Notes under the pieces: generated by a model | Told to the model about the DNA's origin: nothing | What the model saw: the letters and a program-made list of their open reading frames with translations, nothing else | The model's database searches: none | Assembly (NCBI GenBank): GCA_964553135.1 | Contig: CAZKJL010000001.1 | Span: 186,001-250,000 of the forward strand | Reading direction: 5' to 3' | Length of the DNA: 64,000 nt | Origin: CAZKJL01 sp964553135 | GTDB lineage: Bacteria > Patescibacteriota > Gracilibacteria > Peribacterales > Peribacteraceae | Shown here: piece after piece, positions 31,252-39,457 of the stretch | Position numbering within the stretch: position 1 is the stretch's first letter | How the letters are laid out: each line of letters opens with the position of its first letter | Translations under genes and position numbers: made by a program

Positions 31252-32808
31252 GTGAAAAAGCCCTCCAAGCACTCTTCGGTGCGTCGCGCTTTACTCTCGG
31301 TGTCCGACAAGGACGGCATCGTCGAATTCGCCAAAAAACTGCATTCCTGCGGCTTTGAGATCATTTCCACGGGCGGAACGCAGAAGGTGTTGGAGGATGC
31401 GGGCATTCCCGTGACGCACATCGAGAAGGTGACGCAGTTTCCGGAGTGTCTCGGCGGCCGCGTGAAGACCATGCACCCGCTCGTCATGGGCGGCATTCTC
31501 TTCAAGCGCGACGACAAAACCCAGGTTCACGAAGCCGATGGTCTCGGCATCCGGGCCATCGACGTCGTCGCGGTGAATTTGTATCCGTTCAAGACGACGA
31601 TCCAAAAAATCGGCTTCAACCAAGACAGCGGTGAGCCGCTTCCCGCTGCGGCGATCGAACAGATCGACATCGGAGGACCGACGCTCCTTCGCTCCGCCGC
31701 AAAAAATCACGACGCCGTCACCGTGGTGTGTCATCCGTCCGATTACATCCGCGTCGCCAAGGAAATCGAAGCGACGGGCGACACGTCCATCGAGCTCCGT
31801 CGCGACCTCGCGGGCAAAGCGTTTTTGCACACCGCCGCGTACGACTCGCTCATCGCCGAAACGATGTCCGGGGGAACGGTGGACGGCATCACGCTCATCT
31901 CCGGGCGCAAGCTCCGATACGGCGAGAATCCTCACCAGTGGGGCAAGTTTTACGAAATCGACAGCTCGCCTCCGCAGCAGTGGAAACAGCTCCAGGGCAA
32001 GGAACTCAGTTATTTGAACCTCCTCGACGGTGACGGTGCCTGGCGCATGGTGTGCGAGTTCGACGCACCTACGACGGTCATGGTGAAGCACGCCAACCCG
32101 AGCGGCATCGCCTCGAGCGCCACCATCGAAGAGGCGTTCCAGAAAGCGTACGACTCGGACAGACTTTCGGCGTTCGGCGTCATCATCGCGCTCAACCGTC
32201 CGTGCACCGCGGGCGTCGCCAAGAAAATTTTGGAACAAAAGATGTTCGTGGAAGTCATTCTCGCTCCGGTGTTCGACGCCGATGCGCTCGAGCTCCTCAC
32301 ACAGAAGCCCAACATCCGTTTGCTCTCCATGGGCGACACGCGTTTCTCGGAATACGTCGTGTATCGCTCGGCGTTCGGCGGCATGCTCGCACAAAACGAC
32401 GACGTGCGCGAAGTCGTCGCAAAAGATCTCACGTGCGTGACGCAAAAAAAGCCGACGAAGGAACAAATCAACGATCTTCTCTTCGCATGGAAAGTGGTGA
32501 AACACGCCAAGAGCAACGCCATCGTTCTCGCCAAGAATGCGGCGACGGTGGGTATCGGTTGCGGCCAAACCAGCCGCGTGGATTCCACGTGGATCGCACT
32601 CAAGCGAGCCCAAGCTGAAGCCAAAAACTCGGTCATGGCCAGCGATGCGTTCTTCCCGTTCCCGGATTCGCTGGAAGAGGCCGCAAAGAACGGCATCAGC
32701 GCCGTCATTCAGCCGGGAGGCTCGGTGAAAGACGCCGACGTCATCAGGCGTGCCGATGAACTGGGACTCGCGATGGTGTTCACCGGCATTCGGGCGTTCC
32801 GACACTAA
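31252..32808 (+). CDS. purH: Bifunctional AICAR transformylase/IMP cyclohydrolase
   Basis: This 518-residue protein has an N-terminal IMP cyclohydrolase domain (RALLSVSDKDGIVEFAK, STGGTQKVLEDAG, GGRVKTMHPLVMGGIL) and a C-terminal AICAR formyltransferase domain (RYGENPHQWGKFY, VKHANPSGIAS, SAFGVIIALNRP, and the catalytic KHAKSNAIVLAKN). It catalyses the last two steps of IMP synthesis using 10-formyl-THF. No other pur gene is nearby. The start is GTG with a -10 box 6 nt upstream, so the mRNA is leaderless. Confidence 0.97.
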   Translation: MKKPSKHSSVRRALLSVSDKDGIVEFAKKLHSCGFEIISTGGTQKVLEDAGIPVTHIEKVTQFPECLGGRVKTMHPLVMGGILFKRDDKTQVHEADGLGIRAIDVVAVNLYPFKTTIQKIGFNQDSGEPLPAAAIEQIDIGGPTLLRSAAKNHDAVTVVCHPSDYIRVAKEIEATGDTSIELRRDLAGKAFLHTAAYDSLIAETMSGGTVDGITLISGRKLRYGENPHQWGKFYEIDSSPPQQWKQLQGKELSYLNLLDGDGAWRMVCEFDAPTTVMVKHANPSGIASSATIEEAFQKAYDSDRLSAFGVIIALNRPCTAGVAKKILEQKMFVEVILAPVFDADALELLTQKPNIRLLSMGDTRFSEYVVYRSAFGGMLAQNDDVREVVAKDLTCVTQKKPTKEQINDLLFAWKVVKHAKSNAIVLAKNAATVGIGCGQTSRVDSTWIALKRAQAEAKNSVMASDAFFPFPDSLEEAAKNGISAVIQPGGSVKDADVIRRADELGLAMVFTGIRAFRH

Positions 32809-32810
32809 AA

Positions 32811-32891
32811 AGGAAACCAAAGAAACCTAAGAAACCAAGGCAACCAACGAATGTCGTTGGATTCTTTGGACTCCTTGGTTTCGTTGGTTTC
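32811..32891. repeat. Long imperfect hairpin built of AAACCAA words
   Basis: Arms rich in GAAACCAAAGAAACC and their complement surround the apex CCAACGA-ATG-TCGTTGG. The same apex and arms occur at 61829-61912 beside pheT. It sits between the purH stop and the nuclease start, and could end transcription in either direction. Confidence 0.8.
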
Positions 32892-32915
32892 GCTCGACGC
32901 GTATCATGATTGCCG

Positions 32916-33464
32916 ATGCGCAAATTCGGATTAGTCATTTTTGGTTTCACCCTCGGAGTTGCCGCGATGCTTCCGTTCATTCCCGAAATTTCATTTCGGC
33001 AGCACACGGTGGATGTCGGAGTGCCTCAAGCGGAGAGTTCGTCATCCGTCGCGTCGCAACCGTTCACCGTCACGCACGTCGTCGACGGTGATACCATCGA
33101 TGTGACGGGCACGGACAACAAAAAAGTGCGCGTGCGCTTGGTCGGCATCGATACGCCCGAGACCGTGGACCCGCGCAAATCAGTGCAGTGCGAAGGGCCC
33201 GAAGCCAGTGCACGGATGAAGGCTCTCCTCAGCGGAAAAACGGTCACCCTGGAAAAGAAGCCCGACGAAGACAAAGACGACTACGGGCGCCTGCTTCGGT
33301 ACGTCTTTTTGGACGGGAATGATATCGGCGCACAAATGCTCGCCGAAGGCTACGCCGAGAGTCTGTGCGAAAAGTTTCCGCATCCGAAGTGCGAAGAATA
33401 TGACGCACTTCAGGCAAAGGCGAAGTCGGAGAAACTCGGCAGGTGGGGCGCATGTGCCAAATAG
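32916..33464 (+). CDS. Secreted or membrane-anchored staphylococcal-nuclease-like thermonuclease
   Basis: About 182 residues. An N-terminal hydrophobic segment (LVIFGFTLGVAAMLPFIP) is followed by an SNase domain: VVDGDTIDV, VRLVGIDTPET, DYGRLLRYVFLDG and NDIGAQMLAEGYAE. The catalytic Arg-Asp-Glu set is visible as RLVGIDTPE and GRLLRY. It would cut external DNA or RNA, possibly to feed a cell that scavenges nucleotides; the lone purH fits that picture loosely. ATG at 32916 is preferred to a TTG at 32910. Confidence 0.93.
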   Translation: MRKFGLVIFGFTLGVAAMLPFIPEISFRQHTVDVGVPQAESSSSVASQPFTVTHVVDGDTIDVTGTDNKKVRVRLVGIDTPETVDPRKSVQCEGPEASARMKALLSGKTVTLEKKPDEDKDDYGRLLRYVFLDGNDIGAQMLAEGYAESLCEKFPHPKCEEYDALQAKAKSEKLGRWGACAK

Positions 33465-33492
33465 TTGAAATTTTTTGAGGAAAGGGGAGCAT

Positions 33493-33933
33493 GTGGAGAA
33501 ATACCTCTTCGCCTTGCCTCTCGCTCTGTCCGTTTCTTGCCCCGGCAGTCTCGGTGATCCGCTCCCCCACGTCGATGCGCTCAAAGAACGGTTGTTTCGG
33601 AGCGAAGGATGCTGCGTGGAGACGCGCGGGTGGGTGCATGGATTCGTCGTGCGTCTGCGAGAGTCGTCGCTTGCGCGCGTAAAGGCACTCATCGGGGAAG
33701 CGGGATGTTTTGTTTCCGAGGAAGTGCAGCAACGCTACGAATGGCCGGAGTCTCAAAGCGGGGATCAGCATCAGCTCCTCCAGCGCCAGTTGGAGCCATG
33801 GAACGCGCTTCAGTCGCATGTGGACAGAGATGCGGATGAGCCGATTGTGGGTGCCGTTGCCCTGGAAAAGAGGCGGGCCGTCGCAGCCCTGAAATTACAT
33901 CGGCCCGATGAAGTGGCGGTCCCCGCTGCGTAA
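33493..33933 (+). CDS. Hypothetical protein
   Basis: About 146 residues from a GTG start. An N-terminal LFALPLALSVSCPG could be a weak signal or lipoprotein-like segment. The rest is soluble with GWVHGFVVRLRESSLARVKALI and no recognised family. It starts 28 nt after the nuclease stop with AAGGGGAG just upstream, so it is probably co-transcribed. A frame on the opposite strand (33244-33819) is equally open but overlaps the nuclease; I judge it a shadow. Confidence 0.5.
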   Translation: MEKYLFALPLALSVSCPGSLGDPLPHVDALKERLFRSEGCCVETRGWVHGFVVRLRESSLARVKALIGEAGCFVSEEVQQRYEWPESQSGDQHQLLQRQLEPWNALQSHVDRDADEPIVGAVALEKRRAVAALKLHRPDEVAVPAA

Positions 33934-33973
33934 TATTTGACGCGGCGGATGCGCTTGTTAGCATGTGCCTCCT

Positions 33974-34489
33974 ATGGCCATTCGCGTTCCCAAAGACGGA
34001 GATTCGTTTTCTTTCGAAGAGAGTCTGCCCACCGGCAAGAGGGAACAGCATTTTGAGAAGTTGATGAGCCCTTGTCGCGAGAACGTCTTTCTTGAAAGTC
34101 GCGGTGATTTTTTGGTCGTGCACTTGGCGGGGAAAATTTTCGAAGAGGGTCTTCTGCAGAGTATCGTCGCGCTGCTCAAGGCGGTGGTCGGCGCCTACGG
34201 CCAAGCGAACATCGTCATCAATTGCACGGAGCTTGAGTATCTTTCCGCAGGAGCTGCCCGGTACTTCATGGAATTCGATGCGAACTTGAAAACATTGAGC
34301 CAAGGACCGCGGCGATTGCATTTTTCCAGTCTGGAAGGCTTGCCGCAGCAGTTATTTCAGCTACAGCGCTTGCACAGAGTGTTCGGTGTCAGCCCCGAAG
34401 TCACCACGGCTATCGGGAAAATCACCCGGGAAGTGCAGCAAAGAATCTCCGCTCAGAAGCGGCGTAATCCTCCCATTGCGGATCTTTGA
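33974..34489 (+). CDS. STAS-domain protein (anti-sigma-antagonist-like)
   Basis: About 171 residues. From residue 40 on it matches a STAS fold: GDFLVVHLAGKIFEEGLLQSI, then NIVINCTELEYLSAGAARYF (the position of the phosphorylatable Ser in SpoIIAA is SAGA), then RRLHFSSLEGLPQQLFQLQRLHRVFGV. STAS proteins switch partners such as anti-sigma factors or transporters. No partner gene is next to it. Its short C-terminal tail is basic. Confidence 0.7.
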   Translation: MAIRVPKDGDSFSFEESLPTGKREQHFEKLMSPCRENVFLESRGDFLVVHLAGKIFEEGLLQSIVALLKAVVGAYGQANIVINCTELEYLSAGAARYFMEFDANLKTLSQGPRRLHFSSLEGLPQQLFQLQRLHRVFGVSPEVTTAIGKITREVQQRISAQKRRNPPIADL

Positions 34490-34568
34490 TGCGATGAAAC
34501 TGCTCATTGGAACGAAGATCTGGGAGCGGTCTTACGATTGTTACTTCTTTGTCCGCGCGTATCTTCTC
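34490..34568. other. Spacer before the palindromic element
   Basis: About 80 bp after the STAS gene. A short frame MKLLIGTKIWERSYDCYFF begins at 34494 but runs into the repeat element, and I do not regard it as a gene. Confidence 0.3.
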
Positions 34569-34745
34569 CCACTTTCTTTTGACGCAAAAGAAAGTGGCAA
34601 AGAAAAGCAGTCGCTCGTGGAAAAATGGCCTACGCTTCTACGTTCGCAGAGCTAAAAAGTCCAAACTCGTCCTCGCTGCGGCTCGGACTCAGACAGTGGA
34701 CTTTTTCACGCTCTGCTTCACGTGAAGCGTCACGGCATTTTTCCA
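34569..34745. mobile_element. MITE-like non-coding element with nested inverted repeats
   Basis: The element begins with a 12-bp perfect hairpin CCACTTTCTTTT-GACGC-AAAAGAAAGTGG (34569-34597). A roughly 35-bp imperfect inverted repeat follows (34618-34652 with 34710-34745, sharing GGAAAAATG, ACGCTTC and GCAGAGC). Inside it a 10-bp repeat AAAAAGTCCA (34654-34663) pairs with TGGACTTTTT (34697-34706). It encodes no protein. The ACTTTCTTTTGACGCAAAAG motif is one I associate with widespread intergenic repeats. It lies directly before the sufB promoter. Confidence 0.75.
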
Positions 34746-34767
34746 ATGCGACACGGGCGCGACGCCC

Positions 34768-34796
34768 TTTGGATGCGGCTTCACATGGCCTAGAAT
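34768..34796 (+). promoter_or_regulatory. Promoter of sufB
   Basis: TTTGGA (34768-34773), a 17-bp spacer and TAGAAT (34791-34796). The ATG is 9 nt further on, giving a leader of only about 2-3 nt. Confidence 0.65.
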
Positions 34797-34805
34797 GGGT
34801 ATCTC

Positions 34806-36209
34806 ATGAGTAAGCCCATCTTCGCCGGCCTCAACCGAAGCGTTTTCGACGACGCTAACCCGTCGCCGTACGCCGATGGACTCAAGAGGGGCGTGGATGA
34901 AGAATTGGTTCGCCAAATCAGTGCCGATAAAAACGAACCGCAGTGGATGCTCGACCTGCGACTTGAGTCACTGAAGATTTTCCGCGACAAACCGATGCCC
35001 ACGTGGGGTGCCGATTTATCCAAGCTCGATTTGGACAACATCATCTACTACGCCAAGTCCGGTGCCGGCTCCACGACCGACGATTGGAAAGAAGTTCCCG
35101 AGGACGTGCGCAAGGTCTACGACCGCCTCGGCATCCCCGAGGCCGAGCGCAGGATGCTCGCGGGTGTCGGCGCCCAGTACGAGAGCGAAATGGTGTACCA
35201 CAAGCTCAAGGACCAGTGGGAGAAGCTCGGCGTCGTCTTTTTGGACATGGACGTAGCGGTGCAGGAACATCCGGAGCTCGTGAAGGAGTACTTCATGAAG
35301 TGCGTACCACCCACGGACCACAAGTTTGCGGCTCTCCACGGGGCCGTGTGGAGCGGCGGAACCTTCTTGTACGTACCCAAGGGCGTGAAGGTCACTGAGC
35401 CGCTGCAGGCCTATTTCCGCATGAATGCCAAGAACATGGGACAGTTCGAGCACACGCTCATCGTGGTGGAAGCCGGGGCCGATGCGCACTACATCGAAGG
35501 TTGTTCTGCGCCGAAGTACGGCTCGCAGGGACTTCACGCCGGGCTCGTGGAGATCTTCGTGAAAGAAGGTGCGAAGTGTCGGTACTCCAGCGTGGAAAAC
35601 TGGAGCCGCGATACGTACAACTTGAACACGAAGCGTGCCATCGTCCAAAAAGATGCGCTCATGGAATGGATCGGCGGGAACATGGGCAGTGGAGTAACGA
35701 TGCTCTACCCGTGCTCGGTCTTGGTGGGGCAGGGCGCGCGCTGCGACCACATGGCCTTGGCGTTTGCGAACAAAGGTCAGTGGCAGGACACCGGCGCCAA
35801 GGTGCTGCACCTCGCGCCGCACACGAGCAGCAAGGTCGTGAGCAAGTCCGTGAGCAAAGACGGCGGCTGCGCGGTGTACCGCGGGCTCCTCAAGATCGCG
35901 CCGCACGCGCACGACTGCACGGCGAACATCGAGTGCGATGCGTTGCTCCTGGACGAACTCAGCCGCACCGACACGATCCCCGACATTCAGGTGCGGAACA
36001 ACGATGTGACGATCGCGCACGAGGCGACGGTGGGCAAATTGTCCGAGGAAGATCTGTTCTACCTCATGAGCCGCGGCATCGCCGAAGAGGAGGCCAGAGC
36101 CATGATCGTGAACGGCTTCATCGAACCCATCGTGCGGCTTTTGCCGCTGGAATACGCCGTGGAAATGAACCGTCTCATCGAGATGGAGATGGAGGGTTCG
36201 GTGGGTTAG
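34806..36209 (+). CDS. sufB: SufB, scaffold of the SufBCD Fe-S assembly complex
   Basis: This 467-residue protein has the typical SufB order: an N-terminal NPSPYADGLKRGVDEELVRQ region, the central beta-helix (FLYVPKGVKVTEPLQAYFRMN, VVEAGADAHYIEGCSAP, CRYSSVENWSRDTYNLNTKRA) and a C-terminal SufC-binding domain ending HEATVGKLSEEDLFYLMSRG. The conserved Cys of EGCSAP and the NTKR region are kept. Clusters are built here with SufC and SufD. It is monocistronic, away from sufC and 1.8 kb before sufD, with four small unknown genes in between. Confidence 0.97.
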   Translation: MSKPIFAGLNRSVFDDANPSPYADGLKRGVDEELVRQISADKNEPQWMLDLRLESLKIFRDKPMPTWGADLSKLDLDNIIYYAKSGAGSTTDDWKEVPEDVRKVYDRLGIPEAERRMLAGVGAQYESEMVYHKLKDQWEKLGVVFLDMDVAVQEHPELVKEYFMKCVPPTDHKFAALHGAVWSGGTFLYVPKGVKVTEPLQAYFRMNAKNMGQFEHTLIVVEAGADAHYIEGCSAPKYGSQGLHAGLVEIFVKEGAKCRYSSVENWSRDTYNLNTKRAIVQKDALMEWIGGNMGSGVTMLYPCSVLVGQGARCDHMALAFANKGQWQDTGAKVLHLAPHTSSKVVSKSVSKDGGCAVYRGLLKIAPHAHDCTANIECDALLLDELSRTDTIPDIQVRNNDVTIAHEATVGKLSEEDLFYLMSRGIAEEEARAMIVNGFIEPIVRLLPLEYAVEMNRLIEMEMEGSVG

Positions 36210-36211
36210 CC

Positions 36212-36895
36212 CTACGCCGCGAGCAGATTCATGAGCTCTTTTTTATGCTCGTCTTTTTCATCGTCCTCGGCTTCCACAAACAACGCGACGACGGCTTTGT
36301 TTGCCCTGGTATCGGCAAGTCTCTCCAAATTTTTAATGCCGAATCCTTCGCGGGAGAGTGCGTTATCGAGTTCGCGTAATTTTTCGATACTCAAGTTGCC
36401 GACATAGCGCGCAAGCGTGGAAGGTGACTTCTGCATGTACACCACGTCCTTTCGCAGCGCCTCTTTTCTGTCATCGTCTTCATCGAGAGGCAGCGCGAGC
36501 AGATCACTGATGACTTCCCGCGTCTCGCTCTCGTGCACCTTGGTGGTCGCTTCGATGTCCACGCGCATGCGGCGGTTCGTCATGATGTCCGCAAGATTCG
36601 TCGCGACGATCGCATACGTCGTCCCGAGTTTCGTGACCGCGGTCACGATGTCCGTTTTTCTGTCGTTCGTCAGGAAAGTTTCGGCTTTGCGGTATCCCAC
36701 GCAGCAGGGTCCATCGATGGAGACGTTCAGCATCTCCTCGCCTTTCAGATCCGTCATCAGCCAGGCGATGTCGTCGGGTTTCAGCGACAAAAAAGCTTTG
36801 CGCCAAAGATCTTGCTGCTGCGCGACGTCGGACGTGTCCTGAAGCGCCAGAAAGAAATCGGCCTTTGTCTCGGGTGCTTTTGGAATTTCTGTCAT
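36212..36895 (-). CDS. Hypothetical protein, helical and charged
   Basis: This 227-residue soluble protein has no recognised domain. The middle (AIVATNLADIMTNRRMRVDIEATTKVHESET) and the end (VEAEDDEKDEHKKEL) are rich in charged residues and probably helical. It has a very good promoter and a leaderless start, so it is likely a real, well-expressed gene. It is convergent with sufB with a 2-nt gap. Confidence 0.75.
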   Translation of the reverse strand: MTEIPKAPETKADFFLALQDTSDVAQQQDLWRKAFLSLKPDDIAWLMTDLKGEEMLNVSIDGPCCVGYRKAETFLTNDRKTDIVTAVTKLGTTYAIVATNLADIMTNRRMRVDIEATTKVHESETREVISDLLALPLDEDDDRKEALRKDVVYMQKSPSTLARYVGNLSIEKLRELDNALSREGFGIKNLERLADTRANKAVVALFVEAEDDEKDEHKKELMNLLAA

Positions 36896-36901
36896 TTTTA
36901 T

Positions 36902-36930
36902 ATTATAACATATTTATGGTATTCATTCAA
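36902..36930 (-). promoter_or_regulatory. Consensus promoter giving a leaderless mRNA
   Basis: On the minus strand TTGAAT, a 17-bp spacer and TATAAT, then exactly 6 nt to the ATG at 36895. Confidence 0.88.
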
Positions 36931-37027
36931 ATACGTACTTCGCGTATTTCCCTGTGCCAAGCGGCATCAGAATGCGCCTTTCTCCCAAAGTTGCATTACA
37001 CATAAATAAGGGTAAAATGCTAGATCT

Positions 37028-37324
37028 ATGGCAGGGGAAAGATTCTCAGCGGCAGACTTCGATTTCTCGGCCGACGTGCTGCCCGAGGAAATCGAGCAAC
37101 TCGTCACGTCTCTTGAGGTCGCATCGGCCGATCCTCATGTTCCGCAGAAAAAGAGAAAAAAGGGTGAGCCGAAAAAATCAGCATTTCGCATCGAGGCCGA
37201 ACATTATTGGGCCGAGGCATGCGGCATGAAGTTTGAAGAGGGCAACGGTTTCATCGCACATGCGCTCGGCGCACTTCGCGAACGGTTCCGTGCGGAGATT
37301 CGTACACTTCTTGATTTTGAATGA
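37028..37324 (+). CDS. Hypothetical protein, first of a coupled pair
   Basis: This 98-residue soluble protein has an acidic N-terminus (AADFDFSADVLPEEIEQLV), a basic linker (QKKRKKGEPKK) and a C-terminal helix-rich part (HYWAEACGMKF, ALGALRERFRAEI). It is not recognised. A TTGCAT-16-TAAAAT promoter lies upstream with the ATG 9 nt from the -10. The last 4 nt overlap the next start (ATGA), a layout often seen in toxin-antitoxin pairs, but no toxin family is evident. Confidence 0.65.
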   Translation: MAGERFSAADFDFSADVLPEEIEQLVTSLEVASADPHVPQKKRKKGEPKKSAFRIEAEHYWAEACGMKFEEGNGFIAHALGALRERFRAEIRTLLDFE

Positions 37325-37557
37325 AGGCCGCACCTCGCCACGCATCGGCACGTCCTCCCGAAGCCATTTTGGCAGCCCGTGCGTACGAGCAACTGACGGC
37401 CGATCCGCCGAATACGAATCTCGCCGTCATCGTCGACACACTTCGGGGCATCACGCCCGATTCATTGCGGGGTATCATGTTCAATGACCCCGACAGTGAC
37501 AGAGTGCAAGCGGCCGGCCTGCTCTTGTGGGAAGAACGTCGCAACGGAAAGCGCTGA
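37321..37557 (+). CDS. Hypothetical protein, second of a coupled pair
   Basis: This 78-residue soluble protein (PPEAILAARAYEQLTADPP, LAVIVDTLRGITPDSLRGIMF) starts inside the stop of the gene before it and is surely translated with it. No family is recognised. Its stop is 2 nt from the convergent gene at 37560. Confidence 0.6.
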   Translation: MKAAPRHASARPPEAILAARAYEQLTADPPNTNLAVIVDTLRGITPDSLRGIMFNDPDSDRVQAAGLLLWEERRNGKR

Positions 37558-37559
37558 AT

Positions 37560-37964
37560 TCAGGTGTAGTAATCCATCCCCTTGCTCACGTCCACGAGGA
37601 GCGAGAGCAGCCTTTGTCGGTATCCGCCGGAACGATTGATGATGTCCCAGAGAAGGTCATTTCCCTTTGCGCGGTCTATGGCTCCATTCAGGTCGCTTTG
37701 CGAGGCGGTTTCCACCGCCGAACCGATGAGAGCGTATTGCTCACGCGTGAAGATCTCCGCGGAAATCATGCGGCGAATGACCGGGCGATCGTCGGGGTTG
37801 CCTTGGTGGAGTGCCGCAAGCGCGGCGCGCATCGGTCGGTCGTTTAAGATTTCCTGAGCCGCACGGTTTTGGTCGGGGCTTCCCAGATCGTGGGTTTGCC
37901 CATCGCCGCCGAGTCTGCGGAGCGATCCTGCCGGTCCGCCTTTGGTGTTTTCCGTTCCGGACAT
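37560..37964 (-). CDS. Hypothetical protein
   Basis: About 134 residues from MSGTENTKGG. A glycine-rich start is followed by a helical C-terminus (AAQEILNDRPMRAALAALHQG, TREQYALIGSAVETASQ, GGYRQRLLSLLVDVSKG). It is soluble and of unknown function. A longer start at 37982 is possible. It is divergent from sufD with a 47-bp gap. Confidence 0.6.
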   Translation of the reverse strand: MSGTENTKGGPAGSLRRLGGDGQTHDLGSPDQNRAAQEILNDRPMRAALAALHQGNPDDRPVIRRMISAEIFTREQYALIGSAVETASQSDLNGAIDRAKGNDLLWDIINRSGGYRQRLLSLLVDVSKGMDYYT

Positions 37965-38011
37965 ATCGCTCCAGTATACCATTTTTTCGCTTTTTCTTCC
38001 ATACTCTCTTC

Positions 38012-38809
38012 GTGAACAACGACACGTCACCGATGCGTCTTCGCATCACGGCAGCGATGGCGAAAAAGCCCGTCGAGATCGATATGTCCGGTTCGTCGTC
38101 GAGTGCCGACATCGTCGTGGAAGAAAACGTGCGTGCGACGGTCTTCGATACGAGCTCGTCGGAGAACCATCGCCTGTCCGTGACGCTGGAGGAGGGGAGC
38201 GAGCTGCACGTCGTATCCCTGAGCCAGCGATCGGCCAAAACGTTCACCTCGAACGTCAAAGACGGCGCCAAAATGTTCTGGCACTGCTTCACGCTCGAGT
38301 CCACGACGCATCCGCACACGCTCGTCTCCCGCGTCAGCGGCAATAAGGCGACAAGCGACATCGATTGGGTCTTTCTCGTGCGCGGCACGGACAAGCAGAA
38401 TGTTTCGGTGCGCAACGTTTTCGAGGGTCGGGACGGAGGAGGGGAGATCACCATGAAGGGCGTCGCCGATGACAAAGCGTACGCCGCCTGCAGGGGCATG
38501 ATCGAGATCGCCGAAGGCGGACGCGGTACGGACACATATCTCACGGAGGATGTGCTTATGCTCGATTCCACGGCCAAAATCGACGCGGTGCCCGCGCTCG
38601 AGATACGCACGAATGACGTGAAGGCCAGCCACAGCGCCACCGTTTCGCGTATTACGGCCGAGTCGCTGTTTTACCTGCAATCCCGCGGCATCGATGAACC
38701 CACCGCGCGCACGATGTTCGTGGACGGTTTTTTATCCGGACTCACCGAACGCATCCCCGACGAAACCATTCGCGCCGAGGTGGTGCAGGCACTCGTGCTC
38801 CCTCGTTAA
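38012..38809 (+). CDS. sufD: SufD-like protein, short form
   Basis: About 265 residues, much shorter than E. coli SufD (423). It retains the beta-helix core (VVEENVRATVF, LEEGSELHVVSLSQRSAK, FVKD-like FTSNVKDGAKMFWH) and the C-terminal SufC-binding part (VPALEIRTNDVKASHSATVSRITAESLFYLQSRGID). It should pair with SufB and SufC in Fe-S assembly. The large N-terminal helical domain is missing. I prefer the GTG at 38012 because a CATACT box lies 6 nt upstream; an ATG at 38033 is the alternative. Confidence 0.9.
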   Translation: MNNDTSPMRLRITAAMAKKPVEIDMSGSSSSADIVVEENVRATVFDTSSSENHRLSVTLEEGSELHVVSLSQRSAKTFTSNVKDGAKMFWHCFTLESTTHPHTLVSRVSGNKATSDIDWVFLVRGTDKQNVSVRNVFEGRDGGGEITMKGVADDKAYAACRGMIEIAEGGRGTDTYLTEDVLMLDSTAKIDAVPALEIRTNDVKASHSATVSRITAESLFYLQSRGIDEPTARTMFVDGFLSGLTERIPDETIRAEVVQALVLPR

Positions 38810-39003
38810 TTCTGCGACGGTTCGTCGAGGTTGTTCAGCATTCGTCGACGCGTCTCTTCTCGCAATTCCGCTTCCGTTTTTGCGTCTTCCGCAACGGGCC
38901 ACTGTTCGATGTTCGTAAAAGCGCCGGCCTTGCCGATCCGTTCAGACTGATGCTCGGGATATTTTTCGTGTCCGGGAAAACGGCGGATGAGGCGATGTTC
39001 CAT
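38806..39003 (-). CDS. Hypothetical small protein
   Basis: This 65-residue charged protein (MEHRLIRRFPGHEKYPEH, EDAKTEAELREETRRRM) is not recognised. Its stop overlaps the sufD stop on the other strand within TTAA, a packing style seen at other convergent pairs here, which supports it being real. Confidence 0.5.
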   Translation of the reverse strand: MEHRLIRRFPGHEKYPEHQSERIGKAGAFTNIEQWPVAEDAKTEAELREETRRRMLNNLDEPSQN

Positions 39004-39088
39004 GAATGCACTGTAGGCTTCGTTCTTCGTGCGTCAATTCTGCCACGCTTGTCGTTGCGCGCAGCACAGCGGGAAGCCACAAAGTCGC

Positions 39089-39400
39089 TTACGCCGGCGG
39101 CGAGTAGATGAATCCCGCGACAAGACTCCTGTCCTCGTCTTCGCGGGACGGAATGAGCAGCGTCACTTCGAATTCATTGTCATTGCCGGTTGCCTCCAGC
39201 GTGACGAAGTCCAGCAATTGTTGGCCACGCGGAAGAGTGCAGGAAAGTGTGTCACCTTCTTCATCCGCGCGTCCCTCCACGCGTTCTTTTCTGCCAAAAA
39301 GTTGCGCCACGATCGTTTCGCGCAAATCATTCACGAACGTTTGCGCATACTCCCTCGTGGGGAGCACTGTGCCGTCGGGGAAGTATTCCATTTGTTCCAT
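39089..39400 (-). CDS. Hypothetical protein
   Basis: This 103-residue soluble protein has a helical N-terminus (YAQTFVNDLRETIVAQLFG) and a beta-rich C-terminus (LLDFVTLEATGNDNEFEVTLLIPS, SLVAGFIYSPP). No family is recognised and no membrane segment is present. It may form an operon with the gene at 39458, 57 bp upstream. Confidence 0.55.
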   Translation of the reverse strand: MEQMEYFPDGTVLPTREYAQTFVNDLRETIVAQLFGRKERVEGRADEEGDTLSCTLPRGQQLLDFVTLEATGNDNEFEVTLLIPSREDEDRSLVAGFIYSPPA

Positions 39401-39457
39401 GCCGATAACGTAAGCCTGTCATGAAATAAGTCAAACTATTGTCCATGGTCGTCATAC

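Noticed and set aside
33244..33819. 191-codon minus-strand frame overlapping the nuclease and the gene at 33493
   Set aside because: It overlaps the SNase coding region and has no recognisable content or promoter.
34494..34655. Short ORF MKLLIGTKIWERSYDCYFF before sufB
   Set aside because: It runs into the inverted-repeat element and has no promoter or conserved content.
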